Assembly: GCF_019749295.1 (NCBI RefSeq)
Contig: NZ_JACWFG010000005.1
Coordinates: 175,259-239,258, forward strand
DNA: 64,000 nt
Direction of reading: 5' to 3'
Source: Neobacillus niacini
GTDB lineage: Bacteria > Bacillota > Bacilli > Bacillales > Cytobacillaceae
Shown piece after piece: positions 33,307 through 42,131 of the stretch (position 1 is the stretch's first letter; every line of letters begins with the position of its first letter). The notes under the pieces were generated by a model. That model searched no databases, had not been told where the DNA came from, and saw nothing but the letters and a program-made list of their open reading frames with translations. Made by a program: the position numbers and the translations under genes.

Positions 33307-33335
33307 TTGTATAAATGTAATATACTATTTATAAA
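33307..33335 (+). promoter_or_regulatory. Promoter of ccpN
   Basis: TTGTAT (33307-33312), 17-nt spacer, TATAAA (33330-33335). A near-palindrome TATACT...AGTATA spans the -10 and could be an operator. Confidence 0.6.
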
Positions 33336-33400
33336 TAAGTATAGCACATTTGTATAATTTCTAAAAAATTTAACATAATTAAATTGAAAAGGGGGTCAAT

Positions 33401-34042
33401 GTGATTAAACTGTCGAAACGCCAAGACGAAATTCTTAGGATAGTGAAAGAAAGTGGTCCCATCACTGGCCAGCAGATAGCTGAAAAGCTTTCATTATCCA
33501 GAGCTGCATTAAGGCCAGACTTAGCGATCCTGACAATGGCCGGTAATTTAGATGCCAGACCAAGGGTTGGATATTTTTTTAATCATAATTATGAGGTTAA
33601 GCAACAGGCCGAGATATTTATCAATCAAAAAGTTGCTGATTATAAAGCCCACCCAATTGTTGTTGATAAATCCACTTCTGTGTATAACGCAATTGTTCAA
33701 TTATTTTTAGAAGATGTCGGTACACTTTATGCGGTAGATGGTACTGGATATTTGGCAGGCGTTATTTCTAGAAAAGATTTACTTAGAACAGCTATTGGCA
33801 ATCAAGATTTGCAAGAGTTGCCATGCAGTGTAATTATGACTAGAATGCCTAACATTATCACCATCACACTCGAAGAAACATTATTAGAAGCTGCTAAAAA
33901 GATGATTACGAATCACATTGACTCCTTACCAGTAGTGAAAGAAATCAATCCGGGAAACCATACATATTTACTTGTCGGTCGGATTACGAAAACAACGATT
34001 ACAAAAGCATATCTAGAAATGATGGAGCAAAATTTGTTATAA
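33401..34042 (+). CDS. ccpN: Transcriptional repressor CcpN (HTH plus CBS pair)
   Basis: 213-residue regulator. N-terminal winged HTH (QDEILRIVKESGPITGQQ, then IAEKLSLSRAALRPDL), followed by two CBS domains (residues about 85-205) that sense adenine nucleotides. In Bacillus subtilis CcpN represses gapB and pckA during glycolytic growth and is encoded upstream of yqfL, exactly as here. GTG start with GGGGG 7 nt upstream. Confidence 0.93.
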   Translation: MIKLSKRQDEILRIVKESGPITGQQIAEKLSLSRAALRPDLAILTMAGNLDARPRVGYFFNHNYEVKQQAEIFINQKVADYKAHPIVVDKSTSVYNAIVQLFLEDVGTLYAVDGTGYLAGVISRKDLLRTAIGNQDLQELPCSVIMTRMPNIITITLEETLLEAAKKMITNHIDSLPVVKEINPGNHTYLLVGRITKTTITKAYLEMMEQNLL

Positions 34043-34054
34043 AGGGGAGTGGCA

Positions 34055-34876
34055 GTGATATTGGGAGAGAAGGATGTTGTCTATGTGGTTTCAGACTCGG
34101 TTGGGGAAACAGCTGAGTTTGTTGTTAAAGCGGTAGCAACACAATTTAATGGAGGAAATATAGAGATCCGGCGCAATTCCTACGTGGAGGATTTTGAGGA
34201 CATTGAGGATGTTATTATTCTAGCAAAATCAAGAAAGTCGATTATCGCATATACAATTGTCATTCCAGTGTTAAAGGATTACTTAGATCGACGAGCTAAA
34301 GAAGAAAGTATTATGGCGGTGGATTTACTAAGTCCATTGATGAATGCCTTCACGACCAGTTTCGATAAGAAGCCTCACCATCAGCCTGGCTTAATGAGGA
34401 AATTGGATGAAGAATATTTTAAAAAAATTGAAGCAATTGAATTCGCCGTTAAATATGATGATGGACGTGATCCCCGCGGAATTCTTAAGGCAGATATCGT
34501 CCTAATTGGTGTATCGAGAACTTCGAAAACACCATTATCGATGTATTTGGCACATAAGCGATTTAAGGTTGCCAATGTTCCACTGGTTCCAGAAGTTCCA
34601 GCACCAGACGAGTTGTTTGAGATTCCTAGAAAGAATTGCATCGGATTAATCATTTCTCCAGATAAATTAAACGAGATTCGTATTGAGAGGCTAAAGGCAT
34701 TAGGATTAGGTTCCAAAGCAAGTTATGCAAGCTTCGAAAGAATACTAGATGAATTAGATTATGCAGAAAAAATTATGAAGCGTGTAGGCTGTCCAATTAT
34801 CAATGTTTCAAATAAAGCGATAGAAGAAACAGCTGGATTAATTTTAGAAGTGTTGAAAAAAGAGAGGAGCTTATGA
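34055..34876 (+). CDS. yqfL: PPDK regulatory kinase/phosphorylase (DUF299)
   Basis: About 273-residue bifunctional enzyme that inactivates pyruvate phosphate dikinase by ADP-dependent threonine phosphorylation and reactivates it by Pi-dependent dephosphorylation. Motifs: YVVSDSVGETAE at the start, a P-loop GVSRTSKTPLSMYL, and the ANVPLVPE segment. It sits between ccpN and ppdK, which identifies its target. The start is uncertain: GTG 34055 or TTG 34061; GTG 34049 overlaps the GGGGAG ribosome site. Confidence 0.92.
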   Translation: MILGEKDVVYVVSDSVGETAEFVVKAVATQFNGGNIEIRRNSYVEDFEDIEDVIILAKSRKSIIAYTIVIPVLKDYLDRRAKEESIMAVDLLSPLMNAFTTSFDKKPHHQPGLMRKLDEEYFKKIEAIEFAVKYDDGRDPRGILKADIVLIGVSRTSKTPLSMYLAHKRFKVANVPLVPEVPAPDELFEIPRKNCIGLIISPDKLNEIRIERLKALGLGSKASYASFERILDELDYAEKIMKRVGCPIINVSNKAIEETAGLILEVLKKERSL

Positions 34877-37548
34877 TGATGGAAAAATTTGTTTACTTGT
34901 TTCATGAAGGAAATGGAAATATGAAGGAAACGCTTGGTGGAAAAGGGGCAAATCTAGCAGAAATGACGCGTATTGGCTTACCTGTGCCATATGGTTTTAC
35001 CATTTCAACACAAGCCTGTAATGCCTATTATGATGCAGGTAAAACTATTCCATCTATCGTTGAAAGTCAATTGTTAGGAGCTTTAAGCACCCTAGAAGAG
35101 AAAATGGGGAAAAAGCTGGGTGACCCGGAAAATCCATTACTAGTTTCAGTTCGTTCTGGTTCTGTATTTTCTATGCCAGGGATGATGGATACGGTACTAA
35201 ACCTAGGTATGAATGATGAGACAGTTGTTGGTATGGGAAAATTAACCAATAATCCTCGTTTTGCTTATGATTCATACCGCCGTTTCATCCAAATGTTTAG
35301 TAATGTGGTCCTTGATATCAATACGTTTTATTTTGAACAATTATTAGAAGAAACACGCGAGGAAAAAGGATATAGTGCTGACCCAGAAATGACTGCTGAA
35401 GATTGGAGAGAAGTCATTGAAGGGTACAAAGGGATCGTTAAAAAGCATACGAGAAAAGAATTTCCTCAAGATCCGAAGGAACAGTTAATTCTTGCCATTA
35501 ACGCGGTTTTTAATTCTTGGAATAATCAGCGTGCCATTGTATATCGCCGCTTAAATAAAATTCCAGATCACCTCGGAACAGCCGTTAATATTCAAAGCAT
35601 GGTGTTCGGTAATATGGGGAATGATTCAGGGACAGGAGTGGCATTTACTCGAAATCCTTCAACTGGTGAGCATGTACTTTATGGAGAGTACTTAATTAAT
35701 GCACAGGGTGAAGATGTAGTTGCTGGTATTCGTACACCACAGCCAATTCAAACTTTAAAGGATGAAATGCCAGCTGTTTACAAGCAATTTGCTGAAACGT
35801 GTAAACGTCTTGAACAGCACTATCAAGAAATGCAGGACATTGAGTTTACGGTTGAACGTGGTCAATTGTTTATTCTTCAAACGCGTCATGGAAAGCGTAC
35901 AGCACAAGCTGCGATTCGGATTGCGGTTGAGATGGTTGAAGAAGGAATTATTGATAAGAAGACTGCCTTGCTTCGTGTCGATCCAGATCAATTAAATCAG
36001 CTCCTACACCGTCGAATTGATGATAAATATGAACGGACATTATTGGCGAAAGGTCTGCCAGCTTCTCCAGGTGCGGCCACTGGTCAAGTCGTGTTTGATG
36101 CAGATGAAGCAGAGGAACTCGGTAATACTGGTAAAAAGGTCATTCTCGTTCGTCCTGAAACAACTCCAGATGATATTCACGGAATCGTGGCAGCTCAAGC
36201 AATTGTAACTAGCCGCGGTGGTATGACAAGTCACGCTGCAGTGGTGGCTCGTGGTATGGGTAAAGCATGTATTTGCGGATGTGATGCCCTGAAAATCGAT
36301 GTAAAAGCGAAACAATTTACAGTAAAAGAGAAGGTTATCAATTATGGTGATGTAATTACCATTGATGGTTCGACAGGAGAAATCATGCTGGGGGAAATTC
36401 CAATGATTGAACCGCAGCTTTCCGATGAGTTCCAGCTTTTACTTGCTTGGGCAGACCAAGAAAGAAAAATCGGGGTTCGTGCGAATGCTGATAATCCAGA
36501 GGATGCCGGGAAAGCTTTTGAATTTGGTGCAGGCGGCATTGGATTGTGCCGTACTGAACATATGTTTATGGATTTAAAACGGATTCCAATCGTTCAAAAA
36601 ATGATCTTAGCTGAAAGCTATGGCGAACGTAAGGAAGCTCTTGAAGAGCTATTACCGATGCAGCAAGGTGACTTTGAAGGAATTTTTGAAGCTATGCAGG
36701 GTCTCCCGGTTACAATTCGTTTATTAGATCCGCCATTACATGAATTTTTACCAGATAAGGAAGAGCTATTAGTTGAAGTAACTAAGCTGCAAATCCTTGA
36801 TCCTGCTTCACCTGAGCTGAAGAAAAAGGAATTGCTATTGAAAAAGGTCCGCCAATTAGATGAATACAATCCAATGCTTGGTCATCGCGGATGCCGTCTC
36901 GGTATGGTATATCCTGAAATTTATGAAATGCAGGCAAAAGCAATCTTTTATGCTGCTGCTAAGCTTGCTGACAAAGGGATGAAAGTTCAACCTGAAATCA
37001 TGATTCCTCTCGTTGGTCATGTGAATGAGTTAAAACAAATGCGCCAGCTTGTGATTGATTCAGCTGAAAAAGTTCAAGAAGAAACTGAAAAGCAATTTGA
37101 GTATACAATTGGAACAATGATTGAAATACCACGTGCAGCCATTACCGCTGATCAAATTGCACTAGAAGCAGATTTCTTCTCCTTTGGTACCAACGATTTA
37201 ACACAAACAACATTCGGATACAGCCGTGATGATGCAGAAGGTAAATTCCTTCAAAACTATATTGAAAATAAGGTGCTAGCTGATAATCCGTTTGCTGTCC
37301 TAGATCAAGACGGTGTAGGTAAGTTAGTAGAAATGGGTGTACGACTTGGCCGTGAAGCAAAGCCAACACTAAAAACAGGTATTTGTGGAGAACATGGCGG
37401 CGAAAAGACATCTATTGATTTCTGTTACAAAACGGGACTTGATTATGTAAGCTGTTCACCTTACCGTGTGCCATTAGCTAGACTTGCTGCTGCACAAGCG
37501 ACCATTCGTCATGAGTCCAATAAAAAAGAAGTGTATACGACAGCTTAA
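34873..37548 (+). CDS. ppdK: Pyruvate, phosphate dikinase
   Basis: 891-residue enzyme that interconverts pyruvate + ATP + Pi and PEP + AMP + PPi. N-terminal ATP-grasp nucleotide domain (GGKGANLAEM, VSVRSGS), central swivelling domain with the phospho-His in RGGMTSHAAVVARGMG (His454, next to the regulatory Thr), and C-terminal PEP/pyruvate TIM barrel ending in KTGICGEHGG with the catalytic Cys. Overlaps yqfL by 4 nt. With CcpN it makes a gluconeogenic switch; Bacillus subtilis itself has ccpN-yqfL without this gene. Confidence 0.96.
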   Translation: MMMEKFVYLFHEGNGNMKETLGGKGANLAEMTRIGLPVPYGFTISTQACNAYYDAGKTIPSIVESQLLGALSTLEEKMGKKLGDPENPLLVSVRSGSVFSMPGMMDTVLNLGMNDETVVGMGKLTNNPRFAYDSYRRFIQMFSNVVLDINTFYFEQLLEETREEKGYSADPEMTAEDWREVIEGYKGIVKKHTRKEFPQDPKEQLILAINAVFNSWNNQRAIVYRRLNKIPDHLGTAVNIQSMVFGNMGNDSGTGVAFTRNPSTGEHVLYGEYLINAQGEDVVAGIRTPQPIQTLKDEMPAVYKQFAETCKRLEQHYQEMQDIEFTVERGQLFILQTRHGKRTAQAAIRIAVEMVEEGIIDKKTALLRVDPDQLNQLLHRRIDDKYERTLLAKGLPASPGAATGQVVFDADEAEELGNTGKKVILVRPETTPDDIHGIVAAQAIVTSRGGMTSHAAVVARGMGKACICGCDALKIDVKAKQFTVKEKVINYGDVITIDGSTGEIMLGEIPMIEPQLSDEFQLLLAWADQERKIGVRANADNPEDAGKAFEFGAGGIGLCRTEHMFMDLKRIPIVQKMILAESYGERKEALEELLPMQQGDFEGIFEAMQGLPVTIRLLDPPLHEFLPDKEELLVEVTKLQILDPASPELKKKELLLKKVRQLDEYNPMLGHRGCRLGMVYPEIYEMQAKAIFYAAAKLADKGMKVQPEIMIPLVGHVNELKQMRQLVIDSAEKVQEETEKQFEYTIGTMIEIPRAAITADQIALEADFFSFGTNDLTQTTFGYSRDDAEGKFLQNYIENKVLADNPFAVLDQDGVGKLVEMGVRLGREAKPTLKTGICGEHGGEKTSIDFCYKTGLDYVSCSPYRVPLARLAAAQATIRHESNKKEVYTTA

Positions 37549-37563
37549 TTTTAGATTATATAT

Positions 37564-37602
37564 GAAAAAGCATATCCATTTGTAATTGGATATGCTTTTT
37601 CA
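37564..37602. terminator. Terminator after ppdK
   Basis: 14-bp stem AAAAAGCATATCCA/TGGATATGCTTTTT, symmetrical, usable by the convergent gene as well. Confidence 0.85.
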
Positions 37603-37613
37603 CTGTTTACAAG

Positions 37614-39011
37614 TCACGGAACAATTTCAAAAATAGTACCTTTGTGTAGGTCGGTCACTTTCATAGAACCATAGACTCCTAAATATAGTTTGGATTGGTC
37701 GAGATTACATCCCAAACCAACGTAATAAGCAGACTGGGTTCCGAAGTCATAATTGGTATTAATTACACTAAAATCATTTTGTTTTCCATCTGGTCTTACT
37801 GTGGTAAAAGCTAAAGCCCCTCTTGTCTGGGGTTGAGATTCTTTCCGGGCGAGATCGGTAAACACAACACTTCCGGTTAAATCAGGTATGCTATTGCCCA
37901 TATAGGCTTGCACTCCTGTAAGTGCCGTTCCGCTAAATTTTTCAGGTCTTGGATCTTTATGATAATAACTAGTTAAAGGGTGAAGACGTCTTACTGATGT
38001 TTTTATAGCCTCATCGTAGTAAACAATTATTTTCTCATCTGAATTTTGATTTGTAGAGCAAGCCCGCGTCTTGGATGTTGGAGAGGCACCTTCCCACCCT
38101 CTCCAGCCAAAGTTAATCATCCCCTCTGGTTCGGAATTTATGTAAGATGGTTGAGTAAGTTGAGTTACCGGGATCGGTTTATACTGTCCAAATGAAAAAA
38201 TCGCTTCTTCCAAATCCTGTCCGACATTTCCTGCATATTTAATATACTGATGATAAAACCTTTGATATGAAATGCCTGATATATTGCGAACACCTTTTGC
38301 TATAACAGTAAGTGTTTCCTGAATAGGAACAGGAAGTTCATTAAAACGTGTGACTGCGGGTGGATTAGAAAGGATTGTATTCATATCTACATCAAGTTCA
38401 ATTATCTTTCCGGCGATTTCCATATTATCCTGACTTAAATTAAAAGGATCATACCCTGAACCGCCATCTCCTGTTGTTAAAACTAGTTTTCCTGTTTCAG
38501 GTGAAAAGTTTAAGCTATTGACACCATTATGATTTGAAAATGGTCTTCTCAAGTTAATTAATGTCCGACGTTTTTGAGGTTGACCATTTGATTGTAAAAT
38601 CCATTCTTCCACTGTATCAATATGGTCATATTGAGTTTCTCTTTTAGTCCACCTAAGGTGTAAAGTTGTGGGATCACAAGGATCAGGTTTAAAAGATTCA
38701 GGAAGAGCACCTGGACCTTGTGATCCAGCTGCTGAATAGTGAAGATAAAATAGCCCGTTATAAAAAAATTTAGGATGAAACGCCAGCCCAAGTAATCCCC
38801 GTTCGTCATACCCGCCAGTTGCACCTAGTTTTATTATACGGTGGCGAATGTCCAAAAAAGTTCTTACCACTCCGTTTCCTATGTAAAAAATCTCCCCTGG
38901 CTGAGTTGCAATAAATAATCTCTCTATTGAATCACCAGGCAGTATTGCCGTTTTAATAACAGTGGGTAAATTTATCTTACTAACAACGGGCCGCAAACGA
39001 ACTTTAACCAC
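37614..39011 (-). CDS. PQQ-dependent sugar dehydrogenase-like (GSDH/sorbosone family) protein
   Basis: 465-residue beta-propeller of the glucose/sorbosone dehydrogenase family. Family motifs: RLFIATQPGEIFYI, YDERGLLGLAFHPKF, HNGVNSLNFSPETGKLVLTTGDGG (split as SNHNGVNSLNF and LVLTTGDGGSGYDP) and INFGWRGWEG. No signal peptide is seen, so location is unclear. It may not be a true dehydrogenase; the cofactor cannot be judged here. GTG start with AAGGGGTGA upstream. Confidence 0.82.
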   Translation of the reverse strand: MVKVRLRPVVSKINLPTVIKTAILPGDSIERLFIATQPGEIFYIGNGVVRTFLDIRHRIIKLGATGGYDERGLLGLAFHPKFFYNGLFYLHYSAAGSQGPGALPESFKPDPCDPTTLHLRWTKRETQYDHIDTVEEWILQSNGQPQKRRTLINLRRPFSNHNGVNSLNFSPETGKLVLTTGDGGSGYDPFNLSQDNMEIAGKIIELDVDMNTILSNPPAVTRFNELPVPIQETLTVIAKGVRNISGISYQRFYHQYIKYAGNVGQDLEEAIFSFGQYKPIPVTQLTQPSYINSEPEGMINFGWRGWEGASPTSKTRACSTNQNSDEKIIVYYDEAIKTSVRRLHPLTSYYHKDPRPEKFSGTALTGVQAYMGNSIPDLTGSVVFTDLARKESQPQTRGALAFTTVRPDGKQNDFSVINTNYDFGTQSAYYVGLGCNLDQSKLYLGVYGSMKVTDLHKGTIFEIVP

Positions 39012-39164
39012 CTAACTTTTCACCCCTTCTGAGTACATTTTTCCTATAAGAATATGACTAAAACTTTTCTATTAGTACCGATTATGGATTGAAGTGCCAC
39101 TTTTAGGAGATTAACGACTGAATAATAGTAAATACTAAAAAAAACTCAAAAAAAGGAGAATATT

Positions 39165-39356
39165 ATGGGAGCCATTGAACGAAACGGATTTCGCTTTGTA
39201 CCCGAATATAGTGTCAGTCATCAAAATGGTGCGATTCATGTCTACAACAAGGATCGATTAATAGAAGAAATTCAATTCCAGTTTTCAGGAGACTTTCCTG
39301 AACTTGATCAAATTGAGGATTTAGTTGATGAATATTGCAATAAACGTGAAATTTAG
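39165..39356 (+). CDS. YbxH-like small protein
   Basis: 63-residue conserved bacillus protein. It begins MGAIERNGFRFVPEYSV, continues HQNGAIHVYNKD and ends PELDQIEDLVDEYCNKREI. This resembles Bacillus subtilis YbxH in length and pattern. Function unknown. GGAGAATATT precedes the ATG. Confidence 0.7.
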   Translation: MGAIERNGFRFVPEYSVSHQNGAIHVYNKDRLIEEIQFQFSGDFPELDQIEDLVDEYCNKREI

Positions 39357-39360
39357 GGTT

Positions 39361-39374
39361 CGAATATTCGTTCG
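39361..39374. promoter_or_regulatory. LexA-like inverted repeat before the Suv3-like gene
   Basis: CGAATATTCGTTCG: arms CGAAT and GTTCG with 4-nt spacing. The Bacillus LexA consensus CGAACRNRYGTTYC is matched imperfectly. TATACT (39391-39396) downstream may be the -10. Weak evidence. Confidence 0.3.
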
Positions 39375-39430
39375 ATTTCTTGTTTTTTGATATACTATAA
39401 CAGCAATAAAATGGAAAAGGAGGGAAAAAG

Positions 39431-42007
39431 TTGAGTAAATTAAACGCCATTTACCCTCAAGCGATCGAACATACCAAGAATAAGGTAATCGAAGATATGA
39501 ACCACTACTTAGAGACAAAAGAAAGTCTGCCTTCTTTTGAACAATATTTAAATGATCGTGGACATTATCTTGAGCAAATTTGGATTAATGTTTGGTTAAA
39601 TAAGGTCACCAATGATGTTCCAAAGAATGAGAAAAAAGAGTATTTACGGGAAAAAGGATTTGAGGTCCAAGGTGTCGACCGCAAGCTTATTAATAAACTC
39701 TTTCGGGATGAAATGAGAGAATTTCAGCCCTTTCAAATTGTGGAATGGACCAAGAAAACTTTTGCAGATCATGATGAGGAATGGGAACAAAGATACCATC
39801 AAGCGAAAGCAGCTTATATAAAAAGACAAGAAGTATCTCGTCTTGAGGAAGCAAGGCATACTATACGCACAATGATAGAAGATACTGCGGGGGATTTACT
39901 TGAGAAGGAATATGCGCAGTTTTATCTATACGTTCGTCATTTTACTGCCAAGCAATTAGCTGCAGATATCAAGAATAATGTGAAATTTAAAAATGTTGAC
40001 ACCTTTGCACTGGAAGAGAAATTAGAGGATGAAGGTCATTTTAACCCAGAATCCTACACAACAGTAGGTAAGTTTTTTGAGGAATTAACGGGAGATATTC
40101 ATAAAACGGTCAACTGGGGAAGAAGCCTCTATGAATATCAAACCTATTTTTTTGTGTACGAAAGCTTAATTTCAGACTACCTATCAGAAATGATTCCACA
40201 AAGAGTGCTTGAGAAGCTTCCGGCTGAAATGAAAAAGCAATATGAAGAGACGTTCGGAGAAAAACTTTCAGCTTCTTTCATAAAAGGCAGCATTACTCAG
40301 CTTCTTTATGAGGTGGAAGACTATTTTGTTGAAGATATACAAGACGAGTACCTATCTGATTTATTGAAAATTGCTGATATTCCATTTGACTTCACCGTAC
40401 ATCAGGAAATTTTTGAAAAAGACTTTGCTGATAGAGAACGTAAGAAGGCTGAAGAAGAGGCTGAATTACAAAGAAAAAGAGAAGAAGAAGACCGAATGAT
40501 GGAGGATATATTCGGCCAGGAATACAATCCATCGTTAGGAAGACGGGTTTCTTATGTCCTTCATATTGGGGAGACCAACACAGGGAAGACGCACCATGCT
40601 CTTGAGCAGATGAAGGAAGCAAACAGCGGCTTATACTTAGCCCCGCTTAGGCTTCTAGCGCTGGAGGTTTATGATAAGTTAAATGCTGAAGGGACTCCTT
40701 GCTCGTTAAAGACAGGTGAAGAAGAAAAAATCGTACATGGCGCGAATCACTTTTCATGCACAGTGGAAATGTTCCATGAAAAAGAAAACTATGATGTTGT
40801 CGTTATTGATGAAGCACAAATGATTACAGACAAGGATCGCGGTTTTTCTTGGTATAAGGCGATTACAAAAGCAAATGCACGTGAAGTCCATATAATCGGT
40901 AGCAGAAACTCGAAACCAATGCTTATGCAGCTGTTGGGAGAATCGAACATAACAATCCACGAATACAGCCGGGATACCCCTCTTGAAGTGGAATCAAAGG
41001 AATTCCATATTAAACATGTAAAAAAAGGAGACGCTCTTATTTGTTTTTCTAGGCGACGCGTCCTTGAAACAGCTTCTAGGCTCCAAAGTGATGGTCATTC
41101 TGTCAGTATGATTTACGGCAGCATGCCGCCAGAAACTAGAAAAAAGCAAATTGAGCAATTCAATAATGGAAGAACAAAGGTCATTGTAGCAACCGATGCA
41201 ATTGGTATGGGCTTAAATCTGCCCATCCGCAGGATTGTGTTTCTGGAAAATGAGAAATTCGATGGAACGAGAAGGCGTTTGTTAACCTCGCAGGAAGTGA
41301 AACAAATTGCCGGACGTGCAGGCCGTAAAGGAATATATGATGTGGGGAAAGTTGCTTTTACAAAAGACATTAGAATGATGAAGAAATTGCTTAATCAAGA
41401 AGATGAGCCTGTTCATACATTTGCAATCGCTCCAACCAATTCTGTATTTGAGCGGTTCCAACGTTATTATCGTGATTTAGGAACATTCTTTGAGCTTTGG
41501 GGGAAATTTAACAGCCCGCCAGGAACAAAGAAAGCTTCATTAACAGAGGAGCGATCACTTTACAATTTGATAGCCGGTACAGAAATAGAGGCGCGTTTAC
41601 CGTTAATGGATCTATATGGATTCCTGCACCTTCCTTTTTCAAAAAATGAACCGGCCTTAACAAGACAATGGGAAGATACCATGTATGCAATTATCCAAGG
41701 GACACCTCTTCCGGAGCCGCCATACAAGGAACGAAGTTTAGAGGATCTTGAGTTAGCCTACAAAGCGCTCGGCTTGCATCTGCTTTTCTTGTATAGATTA
41801 GGAGAGCGGACGGAGGCGATTTACTGGGAACGGCTGCGCGAGGAAATGAGTGACAAGGTTCAAGATAAGTTAAAAACGGATATTAGGAAATTTGTGAAAA
41901 AATGTAAAAACTGTGGTAAAAATCTTCCGTGGGATCACTCGTTTCCAACTTGTGACGCCTGCCATAGTGCTAAATATAGAAGAACTCGATATGCAGATGA
42001 TTTTTAA
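39431..42007 (+). CDS. Suv3-like ATP-dependent RNA helicase
   Basis: 858-residue superfamily 2 helicase related to mitochondrial Suv3. The first about 370 residues are a charged, family-specific region. The helicase core follows: motif I GETNTGKTHHA near residue 380, motif II VVIDEAQMI, a motif III GSRN segment, motif V ATDAIGMGLNL and motif VI QIAGRAGRKG. The C-terminus has a four-Cys zinc ribbon (CKNCGKN and CDACH). Suv3 enzymes unwind RNA for decay. TTG start with GGAGG 7 nt upstream. It sits next to RNA-repair genes, which supports an RNA role. Terminator follows. Confidence 0.88.
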   Translation: MSKLNAIYPQAIEHTKNKVIEDMNHYLETKESLPSFEQYLNDRGHYLEQIWINVWLNKVTNDVPKNEKKEYLREKGFEVQGVDRKLINKLFRDEMREFQPFQIVEWTKKTFADHDEEWEQRYHQAKAAYIKRQEVSRLEEARHTIRTMIEDTAGDLLEKEYAQFYLYVRHFTAKQLAADIKNNVKFKNVDTFALEEKLEDEGHFNPESYTTVGKFFEELTGDIHKTVNWGRSLYEYQTYFFVYESLISDYLSEMIPQRVLEKLPAEMKKQYEETFGEKLSASFIKGSITQLLYEVEDYFVEDIQDEYLSDLLKIADIPFDFTVHQEIFEKDFADRERKKAEEEAELQRKREEEDRMMEDIFGQEYNPSLGRRVSYVLHIGETNTGKTHHALEQMKEANSGLYLAPLRLLALEVYDKLNAEGTPCSLKTGEEEKIVHGANHFSCTVEMFHEKENYDVVVIDEAQMITDKDRGFSWYKAITKANAREVHIIGSRNSKPMLMQLLGESNITIHEYSRDTPLEVESKEFHIKHVKKGDALICFSRRRVLETASRLQSDGHSVSMIYGSMPPETRKKQIEQFNNGRTKVIVATDAIGMGLNLPIRRIVFLENEKFDGTRRRLLTSQEVKQIAGRAGRKGIYDVGKVAFTKDIRMMKKLLNQEDEPVHTFAIAPTNSVFERFQRYYRDLGTFFELWGKFNSPPGTKKASLTEERSLYNLIAGTEIEARLPLMDLYGFLHLPFSKNEPALTRQWEDTMYAIIQGTPLPEPPYKERSLEDLELAYKALGLHLLFLYRLGERTEAIYWERLREEMSDKVQDKLKTDIRKFVKKCKNCGKNLPWDHSFPTCDACHSAKYRRTRYADDF

Positions 42008-42038
42008 CGATATGAGATCCATTCATATCGTCTTTTTT
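42007..42038 (+). terminator. Terminator after the helicase gene
   Basis: Perfect 9-bp stem ACGATATGA/TCATATCGT followed by CTTTTTT. Confidence 0.8.
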
Positions 42039-42055
42039 ACGTTGTGAGGAAAAAT

Positions 42056-42107
42056 AATTACGTCTTAGAGTAATTTTATGTTGCGTTTTAAAGTAATATA
42101 AATTACT
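42056..42107. promoter_or_regulatory. Two palindromes before the HTH/F1-beta-like gene
   Basis: AATTAC (42056-42061) with GTAATT (42070-42075), and AGTAAT-ATAA-ATTACT (42092-42107). Both carry the same ATTAC/GTAAT arm, and the second ends about 10 nt before the ribosome site. They may be binding sites for the HTH protein itself. Confidence 0.5.
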
Positions 42108-42131
42108 ATATAAAGTAAGGAGGTGAAAATA

